Shown: positions 46,598-57,661 of the stretch, one piece after another
How positions within the stretch are numbered: the stretch's first letter is position 1
Layout: the number at the start of each line of letters is the position of its first letter
Notes under the pieces: model-generated
What the model was told of the DNA's origin: nothing
What the model saw: the letters and a program-made list of their open reading frames with translations, nothing else
Databases searched by the model: none
Position numbers and translations under genes: made by a program
Assembly: GCA_014529385.2 (NCBI GenBank)
Contig: CM043968.1
Location: 24,058,513-24,122,512 of the forward strand
DNA: 64,000 nucleotides
Origin: Adiantum capillus-veneris
Taxonomy: Eukaryota; Streptophyta; Polypodiopsida; Polypodiales; Pteridaceae
Reading direction: 5' to 3'

Positions 46598-47575
46598 TGT
46601 AAGGTGCAACGGAATGAATGTTGAACTTTGCTCAAGATGAGTGTTCCGAACTGTGCTCAAGGGTTCCTTTTACTTATGGAAGGGAGAGCCTTTCGTTCCT
46701 TTAGTGAGAGAGTGCAATGGACACAAACAAAGTGAATGGACACTGTGAATGGAAGTGCATGAGACTGAGAGAGAGATAAGAGAATACGACACAAGACGTT
46801 GTAAAACCCTCCTCCAAGGGCCCCACTCTCGATGGCAAGAGTGGTCTACTATTGATTGCACAATCTGATACAATGATGATGATGCAAGTCTAATGGCTAT
46901 GTCGATGTCGACGGTATGGACGACGAGGACGAGACTATGGCTGAAAACTGAATCTGACGGCTGAAAATCGATGGATCTGATGGTTGTTTTGGACGGCTAT
47001 CGATGGCTGTAATCGCTGTCCAAATGGGGCTGGAAATGTTGGCTAAGGGTTGATTATGGCTTGCTGAAACGCTGGTATGCTGAGGCTGAAAACGCTGGTC
47101 TACTGAGGCTGAAAACGCTGGTGATGTGTTGGCGTTTTGGTTGAAGAAAACGTTGGGATTCTGCTGTGGGTTCTTGTTGAGAAGGGTCTCTAGAGGGCCT
47201 GCTGCACTTGAGTGCCTGATGCTCTCCTTCTTCTTCTGCCAGATAGTGCTAGTGCTAGGTTGCTTATATATTATCTTAGCAAAATTGCCCTACCTAGTTC
47301 CCAACAAAAGTCACTTAAAAATAATAAGTGAAAAATGTCAAAAATAGGGAAAATAGGTCTATGCACTGTAAAAATGCTACTGATGGGTTCTGACTGTAAT
47401 CTGATGATCATGTTGTGTGCAACCAGAGGATATGCATTTAATCTAAGTGTTTGGACATGCACGGTCTGCGAACAGACTCACAAAAGTGCCAGATCACTTC
47501 CTGATCTAACTGAATTGAACCCATGTCATGAAGTAGCTTGTCCACGTACACAAAGGGTTATATGTGCACGTGACA
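46598..47575 (-). repeat. 5' LTR of the non-autonomous element
   Basis: A 978-bp partner of 43717-44724. Differences are scattered substitutions and fewer gctgaaaacgctggt units, indicating moderate age since insertion. Confidence 0.95.
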
Positions 47576-47578
47576 TGG

Positions 47579-48139
47579 TGTCACAAACTGGTGACGTGGT
47601 TGGCCCTTGGACACACTTTGAAGTGGGGGCAGCAGATACACACACACACACACACACACAACCCCCAACTGGCAGCACCCGGAAAACCCGCTGACATGAT
47701 GACGTGGTAGTACCATACGGCCTTTCATTATTTGCGACGCGAAACGCAGCAGCAGGCTGACGTGGCATGGCTGTATGGAAAATGATTTTTACGCCAGCTG
47801 AATTCTACGCAATATTTTGAGAAGCTTTTGGGATCAAATTGCTTTATTTTGCAAGGCTTTTCACTGAAAGCTTTTGGGGCTCTGCTTTATGGGCAACTTA
47901 TAAATAAGTGGGCAGGGCCCTCACAACTCAGAGCATCTGGACGTAGAGTCTGAGAGTGAGAACCCTCCCACTCTCTTGTACTTTGAACACAGATTAATAC
48001 AAAAAGAAATACCGAAAGGGCCCAGTCTTTGGGACCAACATCTCTAGGCACAGAACTCCGCCGGGCTGTGTCGAATCAATTGTGAATTGTGAACTGTTTT
48101 GAAGTGAATCTCTGTTGTGTCGTGTCCAAGTTTGTTACA
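47579..48139 (+). repeat. Solo gypsy LTR E4
   Basis: It begins TGTCACAAACTGGTGACG (its first two bases lie in the TGGTG duplication of the element inserted at its edge) and ends TTTGTTACA. It carries (AC)n near 47639-47660 and the U5 module at about 47991-48063. Flanks gttgg (43710-43714) and ggtgg (48140-48144) are a 4 of 5 target duplication, so it is a solo LTR inserted in the LTR whose halves are 43341-43714 and 48140-48469. Confidence 0.8.
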
Positions 48140-48469
48140 GGTGGGTGCCTGCTCTGCTTCTTCTGCTCTCTACTAGCGCCTCCTCCTTCCTTTTATAGTT
48201 CCTTTAGCCATTTGCCTACCTACATTCCAACAAGGGTAAATGAAAAATCACTTATTAATAAATGACCTTTTAGAGATGGTTCACGCGGTAAAATGCCTAC
48301 ATGATGAAATGTTGTCCTGTGCAAGAGAGGGTATGCAAGTGTGATCGGCCTAGACATGCACGTCCTGCTAGAGGCTCACAAAAGTGTTAGGCTCAGTCCT
48401 AAGCTACTGGATCATGCTAGACTGTGACAAAACATGTCCACGTAGCGCAAGTGAAGTGCGCACGTGATA
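48140..48469 (-). repeat. Right half of the interrupted LTR
   Basis: It resembles the 5' end of the non-autonomous LTRs on the minus strand: cacttattaataaat, ggacatgcacg-like, gaggctcacaaaagtg, catgtccacgtag and cacgtgata at the edge. It begins TATCACGTG rather than TGTCACGTG, a mutated terminus. Confidence 0.65.
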
Positions 48470-50156
48470 GTTCAATCAAGGAAATTTCTGATTAAAGGTA
48501 CATCTTTTCATAAATTCATTCCACAAAATATTGTCAGCTTGTTAGTATTCCTAAAATCTCAAGGAGAAATTAGTGACTTTATTCAATCTAGGCAATCTGT
48601 GACAAAAGAGTCAAGTGGCTCCCCTATTGTACCGCACCAGATTCAACCTGCTAATTCATCAGTAACTTTTGGCATCGACACTACTAACAATCCGAAAGCT
48701 TCAAGGTACACCTCAAAACTCAAGAGAATTTGCAATGTTCTCCTCCCCCATCCACTTTGCATCGAGAGCCAAAGTGCCATTGACCAAATTATCGGTGGAC
48801 CTAGCTTATTGCTCTACTCTTTTCTTGTGCCCTGTTGGTAGCCCCCCTAGCCTCCCCTGTCCTCAATTTGAATCATCGGAATTCTCATGTGAACCATTAG
48901 TAGATTCCCTTGCTTCATCAGAACCCTTTGATGCACTATCAGCTCATTCTCTTACTCTTCAGAATTCTTTTATCCGGTTCCCTTGGTTCTTTCTCTTTCC
49001 TGGAAGATTCTTGCCCCATTGAGGTGGACATTGGCTTGTCCGTAGGATAGGTCAATGAGCCGGCATGCATACCAAAACCTTGCTTGGCATGTCCCAATAA
49101 GTCTCTGAATGGAGTCACACTTCTTTTGCAGACAATACCGTCGAATCTCTTTTGGCAATCCACACAGGAACCGCTCAATCTGGTCCTTCAAAGTGATCCT
49201 CTGAAACGAGGACACTCGCAAATAGGTATCCCAAAACCTCTAGCAATATTCATCCAAAGTGTCTTCCTTCTTCATATGATGCCAAGCCATGACAGCATCC
49301 TCTTCATATGCTTTCGTTATCCAAGCAAAAGTGAAAACTCTCTTGAATTTTACCCACTTCTTAAGCGCTTCTTTGTGTAGCAACATAGTAGACCACCATG
49401 TTTGTACAGTTCCTTTCAAGTAAGATAACGCCCTTAGTACTTTGGAGCGTTACGAGAAACGATCTCTTGAGAAGGCAATGTCAAACCGTTGTATGAATTC
49501 TAGGGCTCGATGGGTGCCTTGGTAGCCTGAAAACGTGCAAACTTGACTGCTTGACCTCCATCCTTGAACTCCTTAGTCTTCTTGTTCTTTTTCTCATTGT
49601 CCGAACTGTCAAAAGAGGACGAACTCTCCTCCTCTGAACTGCTAGATGGCTTCCTATGCTTCTAGACTTTTTCAAAAATCTGCTTTTCTTGCTTTTTCTC
49701 ATCCTCATTGGAACTAGACGACAACGAACTGTCGAAACTCTCTAGAGATGAAGAAAAATTTGGGTCGTCCTTGAAACAAACACGCCTAAATAACCGGGGG
49801 AAACCAATTGATTCCTTCTTCTTCCAAGAGTGCTTTAAGCTTTTCATTAACTTGTTTGTCTTCTTTTCAAGAGCTTTCTCAAACTTTTTCTACATATACA
49901 ATTTCTACTTTTCTTCACTCAACTTTTCTTTCTGTTTCGTTACAATCTTGAGAGGAGAATTGACGGCCTCTCGCCATCTCGAGTGAATCTCATCAAGCCG
50001 GTAATTCTTCAGGTGATTCACGTATTTCTGGTCTTTGGAGTACTTGATCAATCTTTTCATACACGTGTCAACCTGCAATTGACGTTTGTACTCCACTCTG
50101 TTGAGATTCGCCGCCAAAAATTTGCCAAAATCTCCATTGGTTTCTTCTGCCCACAC
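48470..50156 (-). mobile_element. gypsy element E7, gag fused to chromodomain tail
   Basis: Minus strand: gag from 50156 to about 48939, then within 150 bases the extreme end of the pol chromodomain (LDAKWMGEENIANS, about 48720-48765) and a 3' untranslated region like that of E1 (ctaatttctccttgag-type stretch at about 48570). All of protease, RT, RNase H and integrase is missing. LTRs are not present; the E5 LTR abuts its gag start. Confidence 0.75.
48939..50156 (-). pseudogene. gag: gypsy gag of E7
   Basis: The N-terminal part 50156-49905 (ANLNRVEYKRQLQVDTCMKR, YVNHLKNYRLDEIHSRW) is followed by a Ser/Asp/Glu-rich linker (49580-49770) and capsid-like motifs LKGTVQTWWSTML (about 49410) and ITLKDQIERFLCGLPKEIRR (about 49190). 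Several frame changes. The WW motif and GLP-EIRR helix match the capsid domain of E3 and E5. Confidence 0.75.
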
Positions 50157-50180
50157 TGGGACTCATCTTTTCTTTATCTC

Positions 50181-50859
50181 TGTCACAAACTGCTCACGTG
50201 TCAAGCCACTGAAGACCCAGAGACCCTAGCCAACCTGCAGATCCCGACCGAGGGGCCTAAACCCTAGCAGAAGCAAAAGAAGTTGTCCTCACCAACTTAC
50301 AGATTCTCACCTGAGTGGCCCAATCATTAAAATAGGTTAGGATTCTAATCCTAACCCCCAACAACTTACAAGACCCCGTCCGATAATAAAACACATACTC
50401 ACCGAAGAAATTGTGTGGGCATGTTGAAGTGGCAGCCCGTTGTACGGACACTTGTGATTTGTGCTGACATGTTGATGTGGCATCTATAGGGATTTTCGCA
50501 AATTACACTAGCAACTTTCAGCGCTTAGCTTTTGGACCAAATGCTTTTCATCTTGATGCTTTTCATGTAAATTGCTTTTGGATGGCCAAGGGCCTTTAAA
50601 AACATATTGTGGACTCTCTCTCTGGCACACTACCGTGTGGAGATGCAAAGCAGAGCCACAAAGTGGTACCTTGTTGAAGCAATATAAAGAAATACCAAAA
50701 AGGGTGCCATTATTTGGGCCCATTGCAGTTTGGGAGTGAAACTCCGCCACTCCATGCCTCGTGTGGATTCTCTCTGTCTTCCTATTCAATTGTTTGAAGT
50801 GCTAAACGTCTGTCTCAATCTGTTCTTTTCAGTTGGCACGTGGTGCCTGTCCCGTTATA
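50181..50859 (+). repeat. 5' LTR of E5
   Basis: It begins TGTCACAAACTGC and pairs with 53243-53601 (gtcaagccactgaagaccc, ataggttaggatt, gtgtggagatgcaaagcaga). A short U5 module (ataaagaaatacc, gggccca) is at about 50684-50728. The outer half (50200-50400) is specific to E5. Confidence 0.9.
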
Positions 50860-50860
50860 G

Positions 50861-50872
50861 TGGTATGAGAGC
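50861..50872 (+). other. tRNA-iMet primer-binding site of E5
   Basis: tggtatgagagc differs from the initiator Met tRNA complement by one base. Confidence 0.85.
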
Positions 50873-50929
50873 TTTAATCGTGTGCTTTTTTGAAAGCATA
50901 CCAATCCTCCCAAGAACAGACAGAGCAAG

Positions 50930-52040
50930 ATGGTGTTTCTGAATTCTACCGAGTATTTGCAATTTCTCCTTGACAAGCTTCGCGACATTCTTTCAAAGCA
51001 CCCTCAGCAGAATCTCCGAATTCTGCTGAGCTTTCCACAGTAATTGAATTACATGTTGCTACCTGTGTTGCCTCAGGTTGTTCCTCCTCCTCCGACACCA
51101 AAAAGCACTAGGGCTTCAAATCAACAACCTACTCAATCTTTGATTCCCATCGAGGGAGTTTTCACGAATATGGTTCAATCTCTTGACGTGTACCCGCCTC
51201 CACCGCCGCCATTGCCACCACCTCCACCGGATACAAAGGTTGGAGTCCATATGGTTTTCCCTATTATTATCCACATCCTGGAGTTGCACCGAATCAACCA
51301 AAGGATTCAAGGATGAGGGAACTACAGTAAAATTTTTCACTTTTTTCCTGGGTGAACGATAGAAAGAAAGCCTTGCAGTTCTTGCAATAGTTTGAAAACA
51401 TCTATGCCTTGGAGAACTACACAAAAGAATGCAAAATCTCTCGAGCCGAGAGATTTCTCAAAGATAATGCTATGCAATGGTGGAGTTCAATTGCTACCCA
51501 CCTGTATGCACCAAGGACTTGACAGGCTTTCAAGATTATTTTTGCACGAAGCTACATGACCTCCCTATTCGAGCAACCGATTCTATTAGAATGGGGCAAC
51601 TTGAAAATGCTCGCCATGGAAACCATGGAAGACCACAACCAAAGGTTCCTTGATGTTTATCTTCAGGTGTCTTTCTTCAAGATGATTCCCTTGGAGGACC
51701 AATGTGAGCGCTATACAATTGGACTACCATCACCATTACAAGAATGTTGTCTCTCTAAACAAGTATCCACTATGCAAGAACTCATGAACCATGTTGCGGT
51801 TGCTTGCAAACTTATGAAAGGAAAATTGGAATTTGTTACAGAAACGCAACCGACCGACACTCAGAATCCTCGATTCCAACGACCCACTACTCAACTCAAG
51901 TAGCCAGACCTCATTTGACTCGACGCCAACGAGATGCCCTGCTACAAGAAGGTCGTTGCTTTGAATGCTTCCAAACGGGACACACAACAATTGTCCTACT
52001 AGGGGGATACGCCTCGAAAACAATCACCTACAAAGAGAGC
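50930..52040 (+). pseudogene. gag: gypsy gag of E5 with proline-rich segment and knuckle relic
   Basis: ATG at 50930 (MVFLNSTEYLQFLLDKLRD); an in-frame TAA at 51041 is followed by the same frame with VYPPPPPPLPPPPPDTK. After a frameshift come capsid motifs (FLKDNAMQWWSSIATHL near 51450; MTSLFEQP, MEDHNQRFLDVYLQ and GLPSPLQE at 51556-51903), then a CCHC relic GRCFECFQTGH near 51960 whose last Cys lies in another frame. Confidence 0.8.
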
Positions 52041-52470
52041 CAAAACTACGTGGGACTTATCCCCAACATTTACGACATCGTTCTGGAAGGATCCAACAAA
52101 TTATGCAAAGCCCATGGAAAGATAAATGGCATCAAGGCACTTATCTTTTTCGACCCATGAGCCAATGAAAACTTTCTCCATCCCAAAAACCTGAAGCAGA
52201 TGGACTTCAAGTATGATCAATTTGTTGGAGAACTTGAAGCCGAGTTAGCCACCGGGCAAACTCAAAAAGGTGTACCTCTCATTGGTGCTCTTCCAATCGC
52301 AATCCAAGGGTACCATGGCAAAGCACATTTTCACATAATGAAGTTGGGCAATTGTGATGCTCTTTTGGGCATGCATTGGCACAACAAGAACGATGCAACC
52401 ATCCAGACTCGGAACTACACCATCACTTTGCAACAAAACGACAAGCAAGTCGTCCTTAAAGTTTGACTAA
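52041..52470 (+). pseudogene. gypsy protease of E5
   Basis: GIKALIFFDP, a stop in the active-site loop, then ANENFLHPKNL; 52200-52466 continues VGELEAELATGQTQKGVPL and NCDALLGMHWHN to a stop after VVLKV. Closest to the E3 protease. The sequence after the stop has no RT similarity. Confidence 0.75.
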
Positions 52471-53242
52471 CAGAAACCAACCCCGAATGATTTTCAGATT
52501 GTATTGTGTTAAGATACTTTTTAAACTTTGTTTGACAATACTGTTTGAAAATTGTTTGAAATAGAAATGAACTGTTTTAGACTTGTTTTGTTGCCAATTT
52601 AGAATGCTTGATTTTTTTTGTTGTCTTCTAAATATCTTCGGCTCGGGCTTTCCTTAGAGGGGTGTTCATGTTTGATGTAGAACCTCTGAACGACGCAGAC
52701 TGGTGGTCTCAGGAGCGTTTAGTTGTATGCTAGAAAACCTCTGACCGACGCAGGCGAGTGGTCTGGGGAGCGTTTAGTTGTATATCGAGCCTCCACGCGA
52801 CGCAGGCTGCGGTCTGAGGAGCATTTGATTATATCAGTCCTCTAAGCTCATGGCCCGGACCTTTTTAGGTTATTTGTTGGGGGAGTTAGGAGGAAGTTGT
52901 TGAGTAACTTCATGCTTAATCTGTCTGGGAGGAGTGCTTAGCCGCACTATTTGTTGTTTCTTGTAACATACATATGTAAGCATCGTGATGTGCCAACCAC
53001 TCAATATTCCTAATTGGGTGAGACTACCTTGGTATGTAATTTTAGTGCATCAAGACACCCATTACAGATCAGTGCGGCGTGGGCGTGATGGCTAATTTTG
53101 CTACTCCATAATATCAAGAGCTCCGATATGGAATGAGAAAACTAAATGACCCTCGGAATTGACCCTCGGATATTTTTTAATCTAACTTGAGTTGTTTTGC
53201 AGATAAGATTGCGGACAATTACTTTTCTTTCAAGAAGGGGGA
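52471..53242 (+). other. 3' non-coding region of E5 with three 54-bp tandem units
   Basis: Units at about 52681-52732, 52735-52788 and 52795-52845 share cctctgaccgacgcaggc, gtggtct and gagcgtttagttgtat. It then has ggcccggacctttttaggtt, gggaggagtgc, taacatacatatgtaagcat and gtaattttagtgcatcaaga, matching 33985-34470 in antisense. The polypurine tract caagaaggggga (53231-53242) closes it. Confidence 0.8.
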
Positions 53243-53601
53243 TGACACAAGCTATTGACGTGTCAAGCCACTGAAGACCCAGAGACCTAGCCAACCTACA
53301 GATCCCAGCCGAGGGGCCTAAACCAAAAGCAGAAAAGGAAGAAGTCCTCACCAACTTAACAGATTCTCGCCCAAGTGGTCCAATTATTATAATAGGTTAG
53401 GATTTTAATCCTAACCCCCAACAACTTATGGGACCCCGTCCAATAATAAAACACACACTAAAGAAGTTGTGTGGGCATGCTGGCGTGGCAGTTTGCTATA
53501 CAGACGCCCACGATTTGCGTTGACATGCTCATGTGTGAGCTCTCTCTATGGCATTCTACCGCGTGGAGATGCAAAGCAGAGCCACAAAGTTTTACCTTGT
53601 T
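53243..53601 (+). repeat. Truncated 3' LTR of E5
   Basis: It begins TGACACAAGC (the TG of the 5' copy followed by a changed base) and matches the 5' LTR, but lacks an internal segment of about 140 bp after gacatgctcatgtg and ends after accttgtt. Confidence 0.85.
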
Positions 53602-53841
53602 AGCCACTACCCTCCTTGGTGAAATCATCATCAATTAAAGAAGGATTGTGTGACTAAGCTTTGCATTGCATGTAGTTTTCTCGCTTAATCCACCTCCCAT
53701 TGGAATGGTTTTTCATAATCAATTGAAAGCTCAACCCTTTGCATTCAAAGATTGTGCTTAAAGCTCTTTGGTTCAGCTCTGTAATGAGCCCTTAAACCCC
53801 AAAATCCAAGAGAATCATCCCATTCAATTCCCTTATTAAAA

Positions 53842-53876
<35 letters not shown>

Positions 53877-54656
53877 ATACTGCTCGGCCAAGAATAAAAG
53901 CATATTTTGTGAAAACCCCAGACAAGGCATTGAAGCCCACGTGGTTGGCTTGTCTACTTAAGTGCATTGGGGACCCATAGGTTTCTGGGTCAAAACCCCT
54001 TGCCTATTTTGGGAGAAGTCGGTCGGAATTGAGCGTGGTGGTGCATTGCAATGAGGGAAGGCTGGCGGGTCCGCAAGGGACTCGTCGAGCGCTTGGCCAC
54101 TCTTTTTTGCTCATTGCCCCGACGTCAAACCATATCAAACAAAGCACATGATGCCCGTCAGCTCCACTAAGCCTTGCTCCCACAATGGTATATGCCCAAG
54201 TCTCTCTCTCCAAAGCACTTAAGCCCTCGCTACTCAAGAGTGCATTCCTGTGGGGTTCTTCCCATAAGCAAGAGCTTCCTCAAGCCTCAACCTTGATAAA
54301 GACCCCTTTCTTGATAAAGACCCCTTTCTTGCTTTGAGTTTCAACCTCCAAGAGCTGAAGATTATTATCATGGTTGCTCACAAGGAGTATTGAAGGAGGA
54401 TCAAGAAAATCTCAAGGCAAAGGATAAAAGCATTATTCCTTGCTTCTCTAGTGTGAAGTGTGACTTCACCCAAGAGGTGAAGATGTACTTCACACAAGCG
54501 AAGCAGAGGAATAGTCTCTTGGGAGAATTTCAAAGTTAAATATTTGCATCCAAGCACAACTTTTCCATGTATGTTTACACATCCATCATCGAGGATATTG
54601 TCATGTGCGGAGTTAGACATTGACCTTGGGCTAAGACCACTCCACTGCACCATGAG
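53602..54656. other. Unassigned region containing a (GT)n microsatellite
   Basis: About 14 GT units at 53845-53873. No gene was recognised; a minus-strand frame at 54004-54237 (LCLIWFDVGAMSKKEW) has no identifiable domain. The region continues beyond the copia insertion at 59457. Confidence 0.3.
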
Positions 54657-54661
54657 AGATT

Positions 54662-54948
54662 TGTTGAGCGCGCAGCGGTGTGTGCAAGTGATAGAGCAGG
54701 TGAAGATGTGCAGGCCTTGAGGCTTGAAGCGGAGGCACTGTGCTGCAGAAGAGAAGCGCTAGCAGAACGAAGAGGGAGAGAGAGAGAGCTCACGTTTTTG
54801 GGGAAAACTCAATAAGTGAGTTTTGGGTTTTCCCACTTTTATTATAAGTGACCTTTAAAAAATGTGTCGAGGTTCATTAGGTTCAATATGAACTTGGACA
54901 AAGTATAAAAATGTACAAAAAGGGGTTATTTAGGCCTTTAACCTAACA
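54662..54948 (-). repeat. 3' LTR of copia element 3
   Basis: Minus strand from TGTTAGG to CTCAACA. It contains the 53-bp segment missing from the 5' LTR (ttttcccacttttattataa and onward) and a short GA tract. Confidence 0.95.
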
Positions 54949-54959
54949 ACATCCCACTT
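54949..54959 (-). other. Polypurine tract of copia element 3
   Basis: Minus strand aagtgggatgt directly precedes the LTR start TGTTAGG, matching the AAGTGGGAG-type tract usual in plant copia elements. Confidence 0.85.
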
Positions 54960-54983
54960 AAAGGCATAAATAACGCCTTTAAG

Positions 54984-56561
54984 TTAACCAACTCCCACCA
55001 ACTGTATGCAATGCTCATGTTGAGCCTTAGCAAGACTCTTGGTGAGAACATCTGCAGGGTTATCCTGTGTGTGAATCTTAGTCAAGGTGACTAGACCATC
55101 CTCCAATACCTGTCGTATGAAGTGGTATCGCACATCAATGTGCTTTGTCCGTGCATGAAACATGGCATTCTTGGCCAAATAGACAGCACTTTGGCTATCA
55201 CATCCCAAGACAGGAGTACTAGCAGGCATACCAAGCTCTTTGACAAGTCTGCCCAACCATATGGCCTCTTTAGAAGCCTCAGTGGCTGAAATATATTCAG
55301 CCTCAATAGTACTCAATGCCACAATTTTCTGCAGTCGTGAACACCAAGAGACAACACCACTAGCAATAGCAAACACATAGCCACTAGTGGACTTCCTGGT
55401 ATCCAAGTCACCTGCCATATCTGCATCACAATAGCCTTGTAACTTCAGGTCACTTTTGCCATAGCATATACACCTAGATTGTGTACCTGACAAGTATCTC
55501 AGAATGCATTTCACAGCTTCCCAATGTGCTTTGCAGGGATTGGACATGTATCTACTAACAACTCCCACCGCATGGGCAATGTCAGGACGAGTGGCAACCA
55601 TAGCATACATAAGAGAACCACAAGCTGATGCATAAGGGATTCCCTTCATAGCATTCACTGCCACGCCATCCTTTGGGCAATCGGCTTTGCTAAGTTTTGT
55701 GTGTGGAGGTAAAGGTACTACAAGTGACTTAGCTTCGGCCATGTTAAACCTGTCAAGTACTTTAGCAATGTACTTTTCTTGAGATAAGAACAGCAATTTC
55801 AACTTTCTATCTCTCTTGATTCTCATGCCCAAGATGTGCTCAGCATCACCTAAATCCTTCATTGCAAAAGCTGAATTCAGCTGACGTTTAAGAGCATCAA
55901 TGGTAGACTTATGCTTCCCAGCAATCAACATATCATCTACATATAGCACAAGGATTATAGGACTTCCATCATTATCCTTCTTTGTATACAAACAATGGTC
56001 TGAATGGCTGCGTTTAAAGCCTTGAGACAGCATAAAAGTATCAAACTTTTTGTACCACTGACGTGATGACTACCTCAAACCATACAGTGCCCTTCTTAGT
56101 TTGCATACAAGTTCCTTTCTATCAGGAACTACAAAACCCTCAGGTTGCTTCATGTAGATATCTTCATCAATGTCACCATGAAGAAAAGCTGTTTTTACAT
56201 CCATTTGATTCAATTCTAAGTCAAGCACTGCAGCGAGAGCAAAAAGGACACGCAATGTCGTAAGCTTTACAACAGGAGAAAAGATCTCTTGAAAGTCAAT
56301 CCCCTCTTTCTGTGAATACCCTTTGGCAACTAACCTTGCTTTATACTTGGGCTTTCCATCGACACATTTGACCTTGTAAACCCATTTGTTAGGAAGAGCC
56401 TTTCTTCCTTCAGGCAATGGCACAAGATCCCAAGTATTGTTTGCATGCAAAGATTTGATTTCCTCTTGGATCGCAAGCTCCCATTTACTGCTTAACTCAC
56501 ATGATTTTGCCTCTTTATATGTAAGAGGCTCTCCCTCATCTGTCAACATAACATGATGCAA
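54984..56561 (-). pseudogene. pol: copia RT and RNase H of element 3
   Basis: RT blocks NNTWDLVPLPEGRKAL and NQMDVKTAFLHGD (56070-56561) lead to RRALYGLR, then a single in-frame TAG where KQ is conserved. The frame continues in 56033-54984 with the catalytic YVDDMLIAG, then YASACGSLMYAMVATRPDIA, RNase H STSGYVFAIASGVVSWCS, ALSTIEAEYISATEASKEAI and CDSQSAVYLAKN, and DNPADVLTKSL before a TAA at 54984. Length and ending are normal for copia. Confidence 0.95.
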
Positions 56562-56576
56562 AGAGGGGTCAAAGCG

Positions 56577-57660
56577 CTATATCAACCTTCTGACACGAAT
56601 AGACCTGCGTACCCAATGATCTACATTCTCAGGCACAAGTTCTACATCAGGAGGTAACTCATTTTCAGCATGCTCATGCTGCTGAAAATCATTTTCAGCC
56701 ATGTCAGGTGGCTGTCCATCCTCATTTGGAGCATCTAAATCATGTCCTACCTCTTCTGGCTCAAGGTTAACCGGCTGATTATCAATTTCAGCTTGCGGTA
56801 ATGCATCCTGAGGCTCTTTTTCAACATCAATAGGTGGCAAGAGAGACTGAAATTTGACCGATTTCTTGTCAACTTCAGAAGATGTAGCATTTTTCAGCAA
56901 TTTAGCCTCATTGAACACTACATCTCGACTGCGTACTACCCTCTTAAACTGAGGCAACCAGATCCTGTAGCCCATTTCACCCTCTTCCCCATAACCTAGG
57001 AAGAGTCCTTGGATGGACTTGGCATCTAGCTTTGTCCTCGAGTCATTACGAACATGAACAAAAGCCTCGTAGCCAAACACTCTCAAATGATCATAAGAGG
57101 CAGGTTTGCCAGACCAAACCTCCTCTGGAATGTCATTTTTCAGCGTACTGTTAGGAGAGCGATTGCATACATGAATTGCAGTTTTCAAAGCCTCTCCCCA
57201 AAACCCATGAGGGAGATTAGCCGTGGACAACATGCAACGCACTCTCTCACATAAAGTACGGTTATACCTCTCAGCCACACCATTAGAAGATGATTTATAA
57301 GGGACTGTCAACTCCCTTTTAATCCCATATTCTTCGCAATAATGCTGAAATTCAGTAGACGTGTACTCCCCCCCATTGTCAGATCTCAAACATTTAAGCT
57401 TACTACCCTTTTGCGTGGTCACAAAAGCATGAAACCTCTTAAATGCATTAAATGTCTCACTCTTATTCTTTAACAAATATGCCCAGCCTTTCCTAGTGCA
57501 ATCATCAATGAATGTAACAAAGTATGATGCACCACCAAAAGACTTAACAGGCATTGAACATACATCGGAGTGAATTAAATCAAGAGCATTAGCTTTGCGC
57601 AAGACACCAGAATAATAAGAAGACTTCTTTTGTTTACCATACAACCAGTCATTACAAAAA
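56577..57660 (-). pseudogene. pol: copia integrase of element 3
   Basis: After a frameshift near 57675 the frame reads through LDFCNDWLYGKQKK, the catalytic Asp motif LIHSDVCS, LRSDNGGEYTSTEF and SSSNGVAERYNRTLCERV with the catalytic Glu, then RVFGYEAFVHV and KSIQGLFLGYGEEGEMGYR. The Gln/Asp/Glu-rich hinge (56640-56860) ends at an in-frame TAG at 56577, after which RT coding resumes in the same frame. All catalytic residues are intact. Confidence 0.95.
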
Positions 57661-57661
57661 T

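Larger units (their letters stand above)
43717..47575 (-). mobile_element. Complete non-autonomous LTR retrotransposon with gag-like ORF
   Basis: LTRs at 43717-44724 (1,008 bp) and 46598-47575 (978 bp) flank 1.87 kb. Perfect 5-bp target duplications TGGTG lie at 43712-43716 and 47576-47580. The primer site (46585-46596) and polypurine tract (44725-44737) place it on the minus strand. The interior has a gag-like ORF and a second ORF but no RT, RNase H or integrase, so it depends on an autonomous partner. Both LTRs begin TGTCACGTGCACAT and end CACCTTACA on the minus strand. Confidence 0.95.
50181..53601 (+). mobile_element. gypsy element E5, gag and protease only
   Basis: 5' LTR 50181-50859, primer site 50861-50872, gag from 50930, knuckle and protease to 52466, a non-coding 3' region with tandem repeats, polypurine tract 53231-53242 and a 3' LTR from 53243 cut at 53601. 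There is no RT, RNase H, integrase or chromodomain between protease and 3' region, so it is a gag-protease non-autonomous derivative. Confidence 0.85.

Noticed and set aside
48464-48841. 125-codon plus-strand frame
   Set aside because: Antisense of the E7 chromodomain end and 3' region, which match E1 clearly on the minus strand.
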